Source: an uncultured Pelagibacteraceae bacterium (GTDB lineage Bacteria > Pseudomonadota > Alphaproteobacteria > Pelagibacterales > Pelagibacteraceae). From it: a stretch of DNA of 64,000 nt. The notes under the pieces are model-generated. The model searched no databases and was not told the origin of the DNA. It worked only from the letters and a program-made list of their open reading frames with translations. Positions 53,630 to 63,783 of the stretch are shown piece after piece (position 1 is the first letter of the stretch; the number at the start of each line of letters is the position of its first letter). Where the stretch lies: NCBI GenBank assembly GCA_902540595.1, contig CACBNI010000001.1:95933-159932 (forward strand), given 5' to 3'. Made by a program: the position numbers and the translations under genes.

Positions 53630-53998
53630 CTATTTATTTGTTTGTTTTATTAAGTTTTCTATTTTTTCCGCATACTCAAAAGACTCATCTTTTCTAAAAA
53701 GTAATTTTGGTAAAAATTTCATAGCCACTTTCTGTGATAAAATTTTTCTTATTAAAAATGAGTACTCTTCTAATATATTTATTGTCTTCTCAGCATTTTT
53801 TCCACCTAATGGAAGTACGTATGCTTTAGCGATTTTTAAATCTGGACTCATTCTAACCTCAGTAACCGTTATCGTGTTTGTTTCTAAATTGGGCACCTTA
53901 GCCTCATTTCTTATAAAAATCATGCTTAAAGACTGTTTGATCATTTCTCCAACTCTAAGCTGTCTTTGCGAAATCGGTTTTCCTATTCTATCTGCCAT
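53630..53998 (-). CDS. rbfA: Ribosome-binding factor A
   Basis: Late 30S maturation factor, 122 residues, KH-like fold. It starts RQLRVGEMIKQSLSMIF and has TVTEVRMSPDLKIAKAYVLPLGG and VAMKFLPKLLFRKDESFEYAEKIENLI. Its start shares one base with the infB stop (TAATG), so it is translationally coupled to IF-2. Confidence 0.96.
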   Translation of the reverse strand: MADRIGKPISQRQLRVGEMIKQSLSMIFIRNEAKVPNLETNTITVTEVRMSPDLKIAKAYVLPLGGKNAEKTINILEEYSFLIRKILSQKVAMKFLPKLLFRKDESFEYAEKIENLIKQTNK

Positions 53999-56217
53999 TA
54001 AATTGACCTCTCTGTAGATGTAACACTAAAAGCTTCTATTGTGTCATTTTTTTGGAAATCCATGTAATCTTTAACTGTTATTCCACATTCTTGTCCATCA
54101 CTAACCTGTTTTACTTGGTTTTTTTCTCTAAAAATAGTTCCAACTTTTCCAGTATAAATGATCACTCCATCTCTAATTATTCTAACATCTGAAGTACTAG
54201 TAATTTCTCCTTCAGTAATTTTTGAACCTGCAACTTTGCCAGCTCCAGAGACTTTGAAAATTTCTAAGATTTGTGCTGACCCAGTTATAGTTTCCTGAAC
54301 ATCTGGAGTTAATAGTCCCGACATTTTTTGTTTAATATAATCTAGTACTTCATAGATAATATTGTACGAAGAAATTTTTATTTTTTCATTTTCAGCAAGT
54401 TTTTTTGCTTCTTTACTTGGCTTAACATTAAAAGCAATTAACACAGCATTCGATGCTTTTGCTAGAGTAATATCAGTTTCTGTAACCATTCCAATGTCTG
54501 CTAAAATAATTTTAGGTTTAACTTCGTCATGTTTGATTTGACTAATCGCATTTTTAATTGCTTCAGAAGATCCATGTACATCAGATTTAATAATTAAATT
54601 TAATTCCTCTGAAGATTTGTCTGAAAATGCTGATTCTTGTGTAGCAAATGTTAAAGGATTTTTTCCATCCTTTGTCTCTTCTGCTCTGTTTTCACTTAAT
54701 GTTTTGGCCTCTTTTTCACTTTCAAGAACAATGAAATCATCTCCTGCTTTTGCTGCACCATTAATACCTAAAATTTCAACTGGAGAAGATGGTGAGGCTT
54801 CGTCAATATTTTTACCTTTATCATTGATTATCGCTCTAACTTTACCCCACTTCAATCCACTTACAAAAAAATCTCCTTTTTTAAGAGTTCCTGTAGTTAC
54901 AATAATTGTTGCAACGGGTCCTCGACCTACATCAATTTTTGACTCTAACACTATTCCTGTAGCTTTAGACTCATAATCAGTTTTTAAATCTAAAATTTCA
55001 GCCTGAAGAATTATAGACTCAACCAGTTTATCTAAATTTAACTTTGTCTTTGCTGAAATCTCTACCATTAAAGTATCACCTGATAGATCTTCAGCAACCA
55101 ACTCGTGTTCTAATAATTGATTTTTAATTTTTTGTGGATCTGCATCTGGAAGGTCACATTTATTAATTGCAACAACAATTGGAACATTTGCTGCTTTTGC
55201 ATGTTTAATTGACTCGATTGTTTGTGGCTTCACACCATCATCTGCAGCAACTACTAATACAACTACGTCAGTTAATTTTGACCCTCTTGCTCTCATTTCT
55301 GTAAAAGCTGCGTGACCTGGGGTATCAATAAAAGTTAGTTTTTTATCTTGGCTTTCAATTTGATAGGCCCCGATGTGTTGAGTTATTCCACCAAATTCTC
55401 CTAATACAACATTCGCACTTCTCAAAACATCAAGAACTGATGTTTTACCATGATCAACGTGTCCCATCACTGTAACAATTGGGGGTCTATTTTTTAAATT
55501 TTCTACTCTTGTTGCTTTTATTTTCTGAATTATTTCCTCTGCTTTTTCTTCTCTAATAGGATTATGTCCAAACTCTTTAACTAAGAACTCAGCTGTATCT
55601 GCTGCAAGAGTTTGATTTATTGTAACTGTTACTCCCATACCGAACAAATATTTAATCACATTGCTGGATTGTTCAGCCATTCTATTAGCTAGCTCTCTAA
55701 CAGTAATAGCCTCTGGAATATTGATATCTCTTTTAACTGGTTTGAGACTTTCTTGATTTTGATCTTTAGATAAATTCTTATTCTCTTTTAGTCTTGCTCT
55801 TTTAACTGAAGCTAAACTTCTTTCTCTTGCCTCTATTTCATCACTTAGCGCTCTTGAAACTGTTAATTTTAGTTCTCTTTTCTTTGTTCCAGACTTTAAA
55901 GTTTTTTTATCTTTTCCGTCACTATCCCCTTTAAGTCTCTTTGTGGCTCTCTGCTCTGCAAGCTTACGTCTTTCAAAATCATTTGTTATAGGAGGTGATT
56001 TTGGTACAAAAGATGGTTTAATTCCAGTACCCCTATTAAATGAAGAAGTTGGTTTTGGTTTACCTGGGTTAGGTCTAAAAGATCCTCCTCTAATTGGAAA
56101 TTTTCCAGTTTGCTTTTCTATGACAACTGCATTTTTACTTTGAGTTTTAGCAATTTCTATATTTTTGATCGATTTTTTGGCTGAGCCAGATATTGTTAAT
56201 TTTGTTTTTTTTTCCAT
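53998..56217 (-). CDS. infB: Translation initiation factor IF-2
   Basis: GTPase that brings fMet-tRNA to the 30S subunit. It has 739 residues; the N-terminal region is shorter than in many bacteria. A lysine-rich unstructured N-part contains a conserved IF2_N motif ([28 protein letters not shown]). The G domain follows: G1 [11 protein letters not shown]3 DTPGHAAF, G4 NKCD. Domains II-IV end with [23 protein letters not shown]. It is 10 bases after nusA. Confidence 0.98.
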   Translation of the reverse strand: MEKKTKLTISGSAKKSIKNIEIAKTQSKNAVVIEKQTGKFPIRGGSFRPNPGKPKPTSSFNRGTGIKPSFVPKSPPITNDFERRKLAEQRATKRLKGDSDGKDKKTLKSGTKKRELKLTVSRALSDEIEARERSLASVKRARLKENKNLSKDQNQESLKPVKRDINIPEAITVRELANRMAEQSSNVIKYLFGMGVTVTINQTLAADTAEFLVKEFGHNPIREEKAEEIIQKIKATRVENLKNRPPIVTVMGHVDHGKTSVLDVLRSANVVLGEFGGITQHIGAYQIESQDKKLTFIDTPGHAAFTEMRARGSKLTDVVVLVVAADDGVKPQTIESIKHAKAANVPIVVAINKCDLPDADPQKIKNQLLEHELVAEDLSGDTLMVEISAKTKLNLDKLVESIILQAEILDLKTDYESKATGIVLESKIDVGRGPVATIIVTTGTLKKGDFFVSGLKWGKVRAIINDKGKNIDEASPSSPVEILGINGAAKAGDDFIVLESEKEAKTLSENRAEETKDGKNPLTFATQESAFSDKSSEELNLIIKSDVHGSSEAIKNAISQIKHDEVKPKIILADIGMVTETDITLAKASNAVLIAFNVKPSKEAKKLAENEKIKISSYNIIYEVLDYIKQKMSGLLTPDVQETITGSAQILEIFKVSGAGKVAGSKITEGEITSTSDVRIIRDGVIIYTGKVGTIFREKNQVKQVSDGQECGITVKDYMDFQKNDTIEAFSVTSTERSI

Positions 56218-56227
56218 AGCTCATCAC

Positions 56228-57781
56228 TCAATCTTTGTAAACAATGCTTCTAGCAGACATAATTAGTTCATCTGCCTCTTCTTTTGATAAAGCAAAATCT
56301 TCCAGGAATCCTTGAATTTTTACTCTCTCACCTTTTATCACGTCAAAACCACCAGTTAATTCATCAGATGCTAGATCTGCGAAATCTTCTAATGTTAAAA
56401 TTTTTTGCTCTCCTAGAGTAACCAACATTCCTGGAGTAAGTCCTTTTAAATTAATTAAAGTATCCTCGAGACCCAATTCTTTAATTCTTGTCGATATATC
56501 TTCTTGATCCTTTTGATGAAATTCTTGAGCTCTTTCTATAAGCGCTTTTGCAGTATCCTCTTCAATACCTTCTATCTTCATTAAATTTTCTGTTGAACTA
56601 TCTTTGATGTCATCAATTGTTGAAAAACCTTCTGCTACCAATAACTGACCAAGCGTCTCGTCTAATTCTAAATTTTTTACAAAATTTTCAGTTTTTTCTT
56701 TAAATTCTAACTGTCTTCTCTCAGAGTCTTCTGCATCCGTCATTATATTAATTTCATAATTTAATAACTTTGTTGCAAGTCTTACATTTTGACCTCTTCT
56801 ACCAATCGCTTTACTTAAATTTTCCTCTGTAAGTATTACATCAAGTTTTTTTCTTTCTGCATCAACATTTACTCTTTGAACTTCTGCTGGAGATAAAGCA
56901 TTTGACACTAAAATAGCTGTATCCTCTGACCAATTAACAATATCAATTTTTTCACCCTGCAATTCATTCACCACTGCCTGAACTCTTGATCCTCTCATAC
57001 CTACACAGGCTCCAACTGGATCTATTGAAGTATCAACAGCTTTAACACATATTTTTGCTCTACTTCCAGGATCTCTTGAAGAAGATTTAATTTCTATTAA
57101 CCCATCATAAATCTCAGGCACTTCTTGGACAAAAAGTTTTTCCATAAATTTAGGGTGAGCTCTTGATAAAAAGATTTGTTGTCCTCTTGGCTCTCTTCTT
57201 ACATCATAACAATAAGCCTTAATACGATCTCCAGCCTTAATATTCTCTCTTGGAATTAATTCATTTTTTTGAATGATTGCTTCAGTTCTTCCTAAATCAA
57301 CAATTACATTTCCAAATTCTAATCGTTTTACAATTCCACTTAAAATTGAATCTTTTTTATCTATAAAATCGTTAAATTGTCTTTCTCTTTCGGCCTCTCT
57401 AACATTGAAGCTGATAACTTGTTTTGCAGTCTGCGCAGCTATTCTTCCAAAATCAAAAGATGGTAAAGGCTGAAGAACCTCATCACCAATCGTCTTGTCT
57501 TTATTAATTTCATTTAAATTAATTGCATCCTCTAATTTTATTTCTGTATTTGCATTTTCTGGATTTTCGGCAATTATTAATTTTCTAAAAAGTTCAATAT
57601 CTCCACTATCTCTATTGATTGAAACTTTAATTTCATTTTCTTGACCAAATTTAGATTTAGCCGCTTTTGCGATACCTGTTTCCATTGAACTTATAATTAG
57701 CTCTTTATCAATTGATTTCTCTAAGGCTACAGCTTCCGCAATTCTTAGTAATTCTAGTTTATCTGCTCTTTTATTTAACAT
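56228..57781 (-). CDS. nusA: Transcription termination/antitermination factor NusA
   Basis: RNA polymerase-associated elongation factor, 517 residues. N-domain (LRIAEAVALEKSIDKELIISSMETGIAKAAK), S1 domain (DSILSGIVKRLEFGNVIVDLGRTEAIIQKNE), two KH domains (GMRGSRVQAVVNELQGEKIDIV; GRRGQNVRLATKLL) and two C-terminal helix-hairpin-helix repeats (GIEEDTAKALIERAQ). The start is fixed by the N-domain. Upstream, a full terminator lies only 15 bases from the ATG. rimP and ylxR, usual neighbours, are missing. Confidence 0.98.
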   Translation of the reverse strand: MLNKRADKLELLRIAEAVALEKSIDKELIISSMETGIAKAAKSKFGQENEIKVSINRDSGDIELFRKLIIAENPENANTEIKLEDAINLNEINKDKTIGDEVLQPLPSFDFGRIAAQTAKQVISFNVREAERERQFNDFIDKKDSILSGIVKRLEFGNVIVDLGRTEAIIQKNELIPRENIKAGDRIKAYCYDVRREPRGQQIFLSRAHPKFMEKLFVQEVPEIYDGLIEIKSSSRDPGSRAKICVKAVDTSIDPVGACVGMRGSRVQAVVNELQGEKIDIVNWSEDTAILVSNALSPAEVQRVNVDAERKKLDVILTEENLSKAIGRRGQNVRLATKLLNYEINIMTDAEDSERRQLEFKEKTENFVKNLELDETLGQLLVAEGFSTIDDIKDSSTENLMKIEGIEEDTAKALIERAQEFHQKDQEDISTRIKELGLEDTLINLKGLTPGMLVTLGEQKILTLEDFADLASDELTGGFDVIKGERVKIQGFLEDFALSKEEADELIMSARSIVYKD

Positions 57782-57796
57782 TTATTTATTTATTCC

Positions 57797-57823
57797 AAAA
57801 AAAAATGGGCTAAAGCCCATTTT
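57797..57823 (-). terminator. Intrinsic terminator in the nusA leader (metK terminator or attenuator)
   Basis: On the minus strand AAAATGGGC and GCCCATTTT (57823-57815 with 57810-57802, 4-base loop) form a perfect 9-bp stem followed by T continuing to 57797. It ends 15 bases before the nusA start, so any nusA promoter must lie upstream of it and the polymerase must read through. Confidence 0.85.
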
Positions 57824-57845
57824 GTAACTTCAATAATTTAACAGC

Positions 57846-57873
57846 AATATAGTAAAGTTTTTTTTTAATTCAA
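57846..57873 (-). promoter_or_regulatory. Candidate nusA promoter upstream of the leader terminator
   Basis: On the minus strand: -35 TTGAAT (57873-57868), 16-base spacer, -10 TATATT (57851-57846). Predicted start is near 57839, giving a leader of about 58 nt that contains the whole terminator hairpin. It lies in the 98-base gap after metK. Confidence 0.5.
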
Positions 57874-57879
57874 CAGAAA

Positions 57880-59049
57880 CTATTTTAAAAAGGCTTTTAT
57901 TTTGTCTGTTTTTTCCCAAGAAAAAGAGCCATTTTCTTCTGGGCTTCTTCCAAAATGACCATATGCAGCTGTTTTTTCATATATAGGTTTATTTAGATTT
58001 AACATTTCTCTAATTCCTCTTGGGCTTAGGTTAAAATTATCATTAATTTTTTCTACAACAAATTTATTTTTTTCAATATCGTTATCAAATAAATCAACAT
58101 AAATTGATAACGGTTTAGATACACCTATTGCATATGCTAATTGAATTAAACATTTGTTAGCGATTTTTGAGGCAACTACATTTTTTGCAATATACCTTGC
58201 TGCATAAGCTGCTGACCTATCAACTTTAGTTGGATCCTTTCCTGAAAATGCTCCCCCACCATGAGGTGCTGCACCTCCATAAGTATCAACTATAATTTTT
58301 CTTCCTGTAAGCCCACAATCACCATCAGGGCCTCCAATAACAAAATTACCTGTTGGATTTACATAAAACTCCTCTTCATTGAAACCGTCTAAAAAATTTT
58401 TTGGAATAGAATTTATCATATAAGGTCTTAATAACTCTCTAACCTGTGTTTGATTTACATCTGCAGAATGTTGTGATGAAATAACCACAGATTTAACTTT
58501 TGTTGGTTTTCCATCAACATACTCAAAAGTAACTTGGCTTTTGGAGTCCGGTTCGATATTTTTAAGTTTGCCAGACTTTCTATCAACAGCCATTAGTCTT
58601 AAAATTTTATGTGAGTAATGAATAGGTGCTGGCATTAACTCTTCTGTTTCATTGCATGCATAACCAAACATTATTCCTTGATCTCCAGCTCCTTCGTCTT
58701 TATTGCCTGAAGAATCTACACCCATTGCTATATCAGATGATTGGGAATGAAGATGACTTTCTATTTTTGTAGCTTCTTTCCAAGTGAAACCATCTTGATC
58801 ATAACCAATATCTTTTATGCAGTGTCTTACTTTTTCAATCAAATCATTTTCTTTGATTTCCGGACCCCTTACTTCACCAGCTAAAACGACTTTATTTGTT
58901 GTTGTAAGTGTTTCACAAGCTACTCTTGAAAATGGATCTCCTGAAAGATAACTATCAACAACCATATCAGAAATTCTATCTGAAACTTTATCCGGATGCC
59001 CTTCTGAAACTGACTCGCTAGTGAAAAGAAAATTTTTTAAATTACTCAT
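57880..59049 (-). CDS. metK: S-adenosylmethionine synthetase
   Basis: Makes SAM from methionine and ATP. It has 389 residues. Start region [25 protein letters not shown]/metal motifs [16 protein letters not shown], the signature [19 protein letters not shown] and K-rich loop [11 protein letters not shown] are all present. Its start overlaps lnt by 8 bases. The coupled lnt-metK arrangement leaves no space for a SAM riboswitch directly upstream. Confidence 0.98.
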   Translation of the reverse strand: MSNLKNFLFTSESVSEGHPDKVSDRISDMVVDSYLSGDPFSRVACETLTTTNKVVLAGEVRGPEIKENDLIEKVRHCIKDIGYDQDGFTWKEATKIESHLHSQSSDIAMGVDSSGNKDEGAGDQGIMFGYACNETEELMPAPIHYSHKILRLMAVDRKSGKLKNIEPDSKSQVTFEYVDGKPTKVKSVVISSQHSADVNQTQVRELLRPYMINSIPKNFLDGFNEEEFYVNPTGNFVIGGPDGDCGLTGRKIIVDTYGGAAPHGGGAFSGKDPTKVDRSAAYAARYIAKNVVASKIANKCLIQLAYAIGVSKPLSIYVDLFDNDIEKNKFVVEKINDNFNLSPRGIREMLNLNKPIYEKTAAYGHFGRSPEENGSFSWEKTDKIKAFLK

Positions 59050-60586
59050 TGTTAATTCTATTAAATGAAAAAATTAAAAAAATATACAATAAAATTATTA
59101 AACCAAAAATTTTATTTCCATATTTAGAAAATAATGTTGGTTGAATTTTTTTAAATTGACTAAAGTCAATATAGCCTGTTTTGTTAAAACTAATTTCTTG
59201 TTCAATTTCACCAATTGGATTTATTATAGCTGAAATTCCATTATTTGAAGAACGCAAAACATATTTACCACTCTCGATAGCTCTATATATACTGTGAATA
59301 AAATGTTGTTTGGGTCCAATAGATTGACCAAACCACCCGTCCTCTGAAATATTAATTATAAAATCAAAATCTGAATTCTTAAAAATTTTTCCAGAGTAAA
59401 TTATTTCATAACAAATTAGGGGTAAAAATTTTAAGGAGGTATCGCTTTTGTAAATTTTAATTATATTTCTCTCGCTTCCTTTTGAATAAGACTGATAATT
59501 ATTAGTTAAAGTTTTTAAGCCAATATTTTTAAGTATATTTTCAAGTGGTAAAAATTCTCCAAACGGCACAAGATTATTTTTATCGTATGAACTTAATACA
59601 TTTAAACTGTGATCATATACAGAGAGAGAATTAAAATATTTAACGGTGTCTCTTTGAACAGATTTACTATTTATACCAAGGACCAATAAATGATTTTCAT
59701 TAAAATGATTTTCAAATAACCATTTGTAGTCAACTATTTTTTCTTGAGATATGCCTGGCAGTATTCCCTCAGGCCACACAAAAATAATTTTTTCATTTTT
59801 ATCAGGTTCACTTAGTTCAATTAAATCCTCAATAGCTGTTATTGGATTAATATTAGTATAAAATCTATCTAATTTAATGTTGGAGCCAATAACTCTAACT
59901 TTATAATCAATAAAATTTATTTCAGCTTCAGTAAAAACTTTTTTGGACTGTGATCCATAAAGATAAAAAATAATTGTGGTTAAAAGAAAAAATATGCATA
60001 CCCATATGTCAGCTCTTGTATCCCTTAAAATAAATACTGCTGGACTTATAAATAGTGAAATACAAAATAAATTAAATCCATAGGTACCTATAACAGAGGT
60101 GATATTTAAAATTTCTAAATGATTTGAGAAACTATAAGCAATTAAATTCCATGGAAATCCTGTTAAGATAGAACCTCTAACATATTCTGTTAAACCAAAA
60201 ATTAGAGAAAACAGAAAGAAAGATGAAATTACTTTTTTAGTTTTTAAAATAAAAAATAAAAAAGAAATAAGTCCGTAAAATAAGGCTAAAAAAGCTGGAA
60301 TAATAATTAATGTTACCGGGATCAAAAACTTAAAACTCTCATCAAAAGTTAATGAAATTGATATCCAATAAAGATTTGTGATAAAATAACCAAAACCAAA
60401 AAGCCATCCATAAAAGAAGAATATTTTTTTGTTTTTGGTTTCTTTTGACCTCTTTATTAAAAAAGCAAATAATAAACTCAGGGTAACAAAGTTAATAATT
60501 ATATAGTTAAAAGGTGGTAGGCTAAGGGATGTTGCGGCCCCTAAAAATATTAAAATTATAAATTCAGTATATGATTTTTTAGTCAA
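59042..60586 (-). CDS. lnt: Apolipoprotein N-acyltransferase
   Basis: Inner-membrane enzyme adding the third acyl chain to lipoproteins. It has 514 residues with an N-terminal multi-pass region (about 1-200) and a periplasmic nitrilase domain. The catalytic Glu is in [10 protein letters not shown], the Lys is probably in [14 protein letters not shown] and the Cys is in [11 protein letters not shown] final membrane helix ([16 protein letters not shown]) follows. Divalent-transporter-like CorC, often between ybeY and lnt, is absent; ybeY lies 1 base away. Confidence 0.95.
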   Translation of the reverse strand: MTKKSYTEFIILIFLGAATSLSLPPFNYIIINFVTLSLLFAFLIKRSKETKNKKIFFFYGWLFGFGYFITNLYWISISLTFDESFKFLIPVTLIIIPAFLALFYGLISFLFFILKTKKVISSFFLFSLIFGLTEYVRGSILTGFPWNLIAYSFSNHLEILNITSVIGTYGFNLFCISLFISPAVFILRDTRADIWVCIFFLLTTIIFYLYGSQSKKVFTEAEINFIDYKVRVIGSNIKLDRFYTNINPITAIEDLIELSEPDKNEKIIFVWPEGILPGISQEKIVDYKWLFENHFNENHLLVLGINSKSVQRDTVKYFNSLSVYDHSLNVLSSYDKNNLVPFGEFLPLENILKNIGLKTLTNNYQSYSKGSERNIIKIYKSDTSLKFLPLICYEIIYSGKIFKNSDFDFIINISEDGWFGQSIGPKQHFIHSIYRAIESGKYVLRSSNNGISAIINPIGEIEQEISFNKTGYIDFSQFKKIQPTLFSKYGNKIFGLIILLYIFLIFSFNRINNE

Positions 60587-60587
60587 T

Positions 60588-61049
60588 TTATTTTGTTTTA
60601 GAAATTACGGACTTGTATATTTGTCCCTCTTCTTTTAACATTTTTTTATAGTCTTTATTTTTTTTATGATCAAAACCTAATAGATGAAGGAAGCCATGAA
60701 TAAATATTTTGATCACTTTTTCCTTAAAAAGTTTCGTATTTAGTGATTTGGGTTTGTTTATAAAGTTATAACTAATTATTATATCTCCTAAATAAGTTTG
60801 TTTAGAAACTCTAAATTTTTTAGTTAATGGAAATGATAAGATATCTGTGGGCTTATTTTTTTTTCTAAAAAGTTTATTTAACTTTTGAATATTCTTATTA
60901 TTAGAAAGCAATAAAGTAAAACTTACTTTTTTATGTAAAAACTTATATTTTTTTGGGAAAGCATTACAGATTTTTTGAAAAAAGATATCTTTATTTCTAA
61001 GCCTTTTTGACCAAGCCTTCTCTTCTGAGAAGACACTTATATTAATCAT
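60588..61049 (-). CDS. ybeY: Endoribonuclease YbeY
   Basis: Zinc-dependent RNase for rRNA maturation and quality control. It has 153 residues. The zinc motif is HGFLHLLGFDHKKNKDYKKM (three His), with the upstream substrate-pocket segment RKKNKPTDILSFPL and YLGDIIISYNFI. It overlaps phoH by 8 bases, the conserved phoH-ybeY pairing. Confidence 0.95.
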   Translation of the reverse strand: MINISVFSEEKAWSKRLRNKDIFFQKICNAFPKKYKFLHKKVSFTLLLSNNKNIQKLNKLFRKKNKPTDILSFPLTKKFRVSKQTYLGDIIISYNFINKPKSLNTKLFKEKVIKIFIHGFLHLLGFDHKKNKDYKKMLKEEGQIYKSVISKTK

Positions 61050-62037
61050 TCTTTGAGTAAGCTTTTACAATTTTAGAAACCAGTGGATGCCTTACAACAT
61101 CAGAGTGATCAAAATCAACAACCGATATCTCATTTAAGTGGCCTAATAATTGTTTTGAACGCACTAATCCTGACATACCTTTGTTTGGCAAATCTATTTG
61201 GGTAGGATCACCATTAACTACAATTTTAGAATTTTCTCCAATACGTGTTAAAAACATTTTGATTTGTGTATCAGTAGCATTCTGGGCTTCATCCAAAATC
61301 GCGAATGAATTTTTAAGTGTTCGTCCTCTCATAAAAGCCAATGGAGCAATTTCTATATCACCTATTTCAATCATCCTTTGAATTTTTTCAAAATCAAAAA
61401 GATCATAAAGTGAATCGTATAAGGGCCTCAAATATGGATCTACTTTCTCTTTCATATCTCCAGGTAAAAATCCTAAACGCTCGCCTGCTTCAACTGCTGG
61501 TCTTGATAAAATAATTCTCTCAATTTTTTTTTCTAATAACATTGTCAATCCTACAGCAACTGCTAAAAATGTTTTTCCTGTCCCCGCAGGGCCAGCTGAA
61601 ATTACAATATCACTTTGTCTCAGTGCTCTTACATAATCCTTTTGTTTTTCAGATCTTGGAATTATAGATTTTTTTGGAGTTTTAATTATATCAGTTACAT
61701 TGTTATTTTTAACTTTTTCATTAATCATAAATTCATCTACTGAAGAAACTATATCTTTGCTCTCGATGCTTCCATTATTAATGAACTGATTAGCTAAAAA
61801 CTGAATAGCATTTTTTAATAATTCATTCTTTTCTGGATTTGATTTAATTAATATAGAGTTTCCTCTGGAGTACAAACTACAGTTTGTTACTTTCTCTAAC
61901 TCTTGTAAATTTTTATTAAATTCACCTACAACACCCATCAACAAATCATTATCATGAAATATAACGCTTAAAGAATTTTTGTCTGAGTAAACAAACTTTA
62001 AAGATGGATCTATATTTTTATTTGTTATGCTACTCAA
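61042..62037 (-). CDS. ybeZ: PhoH-like ATPase (YbeZ)
   Basis: Cytoplasmic ATPase, probably an RNA helicase partner of YbeY. It has 331 residues. Walker A is SAGPAGTGKTFLAVAVG, followed by RPAVEAGERLGFLPGDMKEKVDPYLRPLYD and Walker B-like SFAILDEAQNATDTQIKMFLTRIG, then VVNGDPTQIDLP. The start is TTG at 62037, the first start-type codon after two stops and 3 bases after the miaB stop; no nearer ATG fits the N-domain. Confidence 0.94.
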   Translation of the reverse strand: MSSITNKNIDPSLKFVYSDKNSLSVIFHDNDLLMGVVGEFNKNLQELEKVTNCSLYSRGNSILIKSNPEKNELLKNAIQFLANQFINNGSIESKDIVSSVDEFMINEKVKNNNVTDIIKTPKKSIIPRSEKQKDYVRALRQSDIVISAGPAGTGKTFLAVAVGLTMLLEKKIERIILSRPAVEAGERLGFLPGDMKEKVDPYLRPLYDSLYDLFDFEKIQRMIEIGDIEIAPLAFMRGRTLKNSFAILDEAQNATDTQIKMFLTRIGENSKIVVNGDPTQIDLPNKGMSGLVRSKQLLGHLNEISVVDFDHSDVVRHPLVSKIVKAYSKND

Positions 62038-62040
62038 TTA

Positions 62041-62316
62041 TTATGCTACCTTTTTATCCAAATCCTCAACAATTTCACCAAATAAGGTGGTTCTATTAAA
62101 TTTATTAATTTTTACTGGAACAATTTTTCCAATATGTTCTTTATTACCATTGAATACTACTGATGTCATATACTCAGATCTACCAAAAGTTTGGGTTTTG
62201 TCATCAGTTAAATTTTCAACCAAAACGTTGATTGTTTGGTTTTTAAATAGTTTATTTCTATTTATTTGATTTTCATACAATTTATTCTGGATCTTTTCTA
62301 ATCTTTGTATTGAAGT
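62041..62316 (-). pseudogene. miaB: MiaB C-terminal part (TRAM domain), shifted one frame from the N-terminal part
   Basis: Encodes the expected MiaB end in the -1 frame: from the A-run at 62316, TSIQRLEKIQNKLYENQINRNK, then the TRAM domain (INVLVENLTDDKTQTFGRSEYMTSVVF and IGKIVPVKINKFNRTTLFGEIV). No ribosome-binding site or good start suggests independent translation. With one base restored in the T6 tract 62316-62321 (A6 in the mRNA) both parts join to about 442 residues, the normal MiaB length. Confidence 0.85.
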
Positions 62317-63368
62317 TTTTTGTCAGTAAGTTCTAAATCAAAAGCAACTGTTCCTGGTCTAGCACTAAAAATAAAAGAATATGAATTAATAAAATTAACT
62401 GTTTCAATTAAACTTAATGTATTTTCAAAATCTTCCTCTTTTTCTCCTGGATATCCAATGATGAAATCACTTGAAAATTCAATTTTACTATTAATGTTTT
62501 TTAATTTTTCAAAAATGTGCAGATAGTTTTTAATAGTGTGCTTTCTATTCATAAGCTCTAAAATTTTATCAGATCCACTTTGTACTGGAAGATGAACAAG
62601 TGGCATTAATTTTTGAGAATTTTTATAAACATCTATCAAATCTTCAGTCATATCTTTTGGATGAGAGGTGGTATATCTAATTCTTTTAATATCTTCTATT
62701 TTTTCTATTTCCGTAATCAAGTTGGACAATCTATTTTTCCCGTCATTATATGCATTAACATTTTGACCAAGGAGCATTATCTCTTTAGTCCCCCTTTCAG
62801 ATAAGTATTTGGCCTCATCTATAATTTGTTGAAAAGGTCTTGAATACTCAGGTCCCCTTGTGTAAGGCACTACACAGAAATGACAAAATTTATCACAGCC
62901 CTCTTGAATAGTTAAAAATGAAGATACTTTTCCAGCCTCATTTTTTATTTTGCTGAAATATTTAAATTTAGAAATAGCATCGAATTCTGTTTCTTCCATT
63001 TTTTTCTTTTTTTGGATGAAACTCAATATGGTATCATTAATTTTGTGATAAGATTGAGGACCAATTACTAAATCAATATAAGGCTCACGTTTTAACATTT
63101 CTTGATTTTCAGCTTGTGCGACACATCCTGCTATAATTACCAACGGCTTTTGTTTTGATCGGAAAATTTTTTTAACTCTACCTATTTCATGGTAAACTTT
63201 TTCTTTAGCTTTATCTCTTATATGACAAGTGTTAAGAAGATAACAATTTGCATCCCCATAATTATCTGTTTTTTCAAAACCTATTTTTTTAACTGAATCA
63301 AATATTCTATTAGAGTCATACTCATTCATCTGACAACCAAATGTTTTAATAAATATCTTTTGTGCCAT
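62298..63368 (-). CDS. miaB: tRNA-2-methylthio-N6-isopentenyladenosine synthase, N-terminal part (frameshifted)
   Basis: Radical-SAM methylthiotransferase that modifies A37 of tRNAs. This frame gives 356 residues. The N-terminal cluster cysteines are in FGCQMNEYDSN, NTCHIRDKA and AGCVAQAE. The radical-SAM CxxxCxxC is EGCDKFCHFCVVPYTRGPE. The frame then ends early in LTDKKLQYKD and a TAG. The natural continuation including the TRAM domain is in the next frame. A single-base deletion in an A-run, a sequencing error or slippage could explain it. The gene lies between fur (4 bases) and ybeZ. Confidence 0.92.
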   Translation of the reverse strand: MAQKIFIKTFGCQMNEYDSNRIFDSVKKIGFEKTDNYGDANCYLLNTCHIRDKAKEKVYHEIGRVKKIFRSKQKPLVIIAGCVAQAENQEMLKREPYIDLVIGPQSYHKINDTILSFIQKKKKMEETEFDAISKFKYFSKIKNEAGKVSSFLTIQEGCDKFCHFCVVPYTRGPEYSRPFQQIIDEAKYLSERGTKEIMLLGQNVNAYNDGKNRLSNLITEIEKIEDIKRIRYTTSHPKDMTEDLIDVYKNSQKLMPLVHLPVQSGSDKILELMNRKHTIKNYLHIFEKLKNINSKIEFSSDFIIGYPGEKEEDFENTLSLIETVNFINSYSFIFSARPGTVAFDLELTDKKLQYKD

Positions 63369-63372
63369 TTTA

Positions 63373-63783
63373 CTAGGATTTCTTCTTTATCCCATAAAGT
63401 TCTAGTTTATGGTCTACCAAGGTATATCCATATTTTTCTGCAACTTTTTTTTGAAGTTTCTCAATTTCTTCATCCACAAACTCTATAATCTCTCCAGACT
63501 TTACATCGATTAAATGATCGTGATGTCCTTCATTTAACTCTTCATATCTAGCTTTTCCACCTTTAAACTCGTGCTTTGTTAAAATTCCTGACTCCTCAAA
63601 TAATTTTACTGTTCTATAAACAGTGGCGATACTAATTTTTGAGTCTATTTTAGAAACCCGATTATATAATTCATCAACATCTGGATGATCTGAAGATTCA
63701 GACATCACTTGAGCAATTATTCTTCTTTGATCGGTTAATTTAACTCCTTTAGATAAACATTTTTGCTCAATTGTTTCTGACAT
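63373..63783 (-). CDS. fur: Ferric uptake regulator family protein Fur/Mur
   Basis: 136-residue metal-dependent repressor. The winged helix has VKLTDQRRIIAQVM and SIATVYRTVKLFEESGILTKHEF; the metal region is NEGHHDHLIDVKSGEIIEFVDEEIEKLQ. No CxxC zinc pairs are present, typical of alphaproteobacterial Fur/Mur, which may sense Mn or Fe. The start overlaps the end of the upstream deacetylase frame by 17 bases. It heads fur-miaB-ybeZ-ybeY-lnt-metK. Confidence 0.9.
   Translation of the reverse strand: MSETIEQKCLSKGVKLTDQRRIIAQVMSESSDHPDVDELYNRVSKIDSKISIATVYRTVKLFEESGILTKHEFKGGKARYEELNEGHHDHLIDVKSGEIIEFVDEEIEKLQKKVAEKYGYTLVDHKLELYGIKKKS

Noticed and set aside
59042..59060. SAM riboswitch in front of metK
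   Set aside because: metK starts inside lnt with an 8-base overlap; no leader exists.
62315..62321. Programmed -1 frameshift at an A AAA AAC heptamer in miaB
   Set aside because: The heptamer is present but its phase is wrong: the 0-frame codons are AAA-AAA-CTT, not AAA-AAC. Homopolymer slippage or a sequencing indel fits better.
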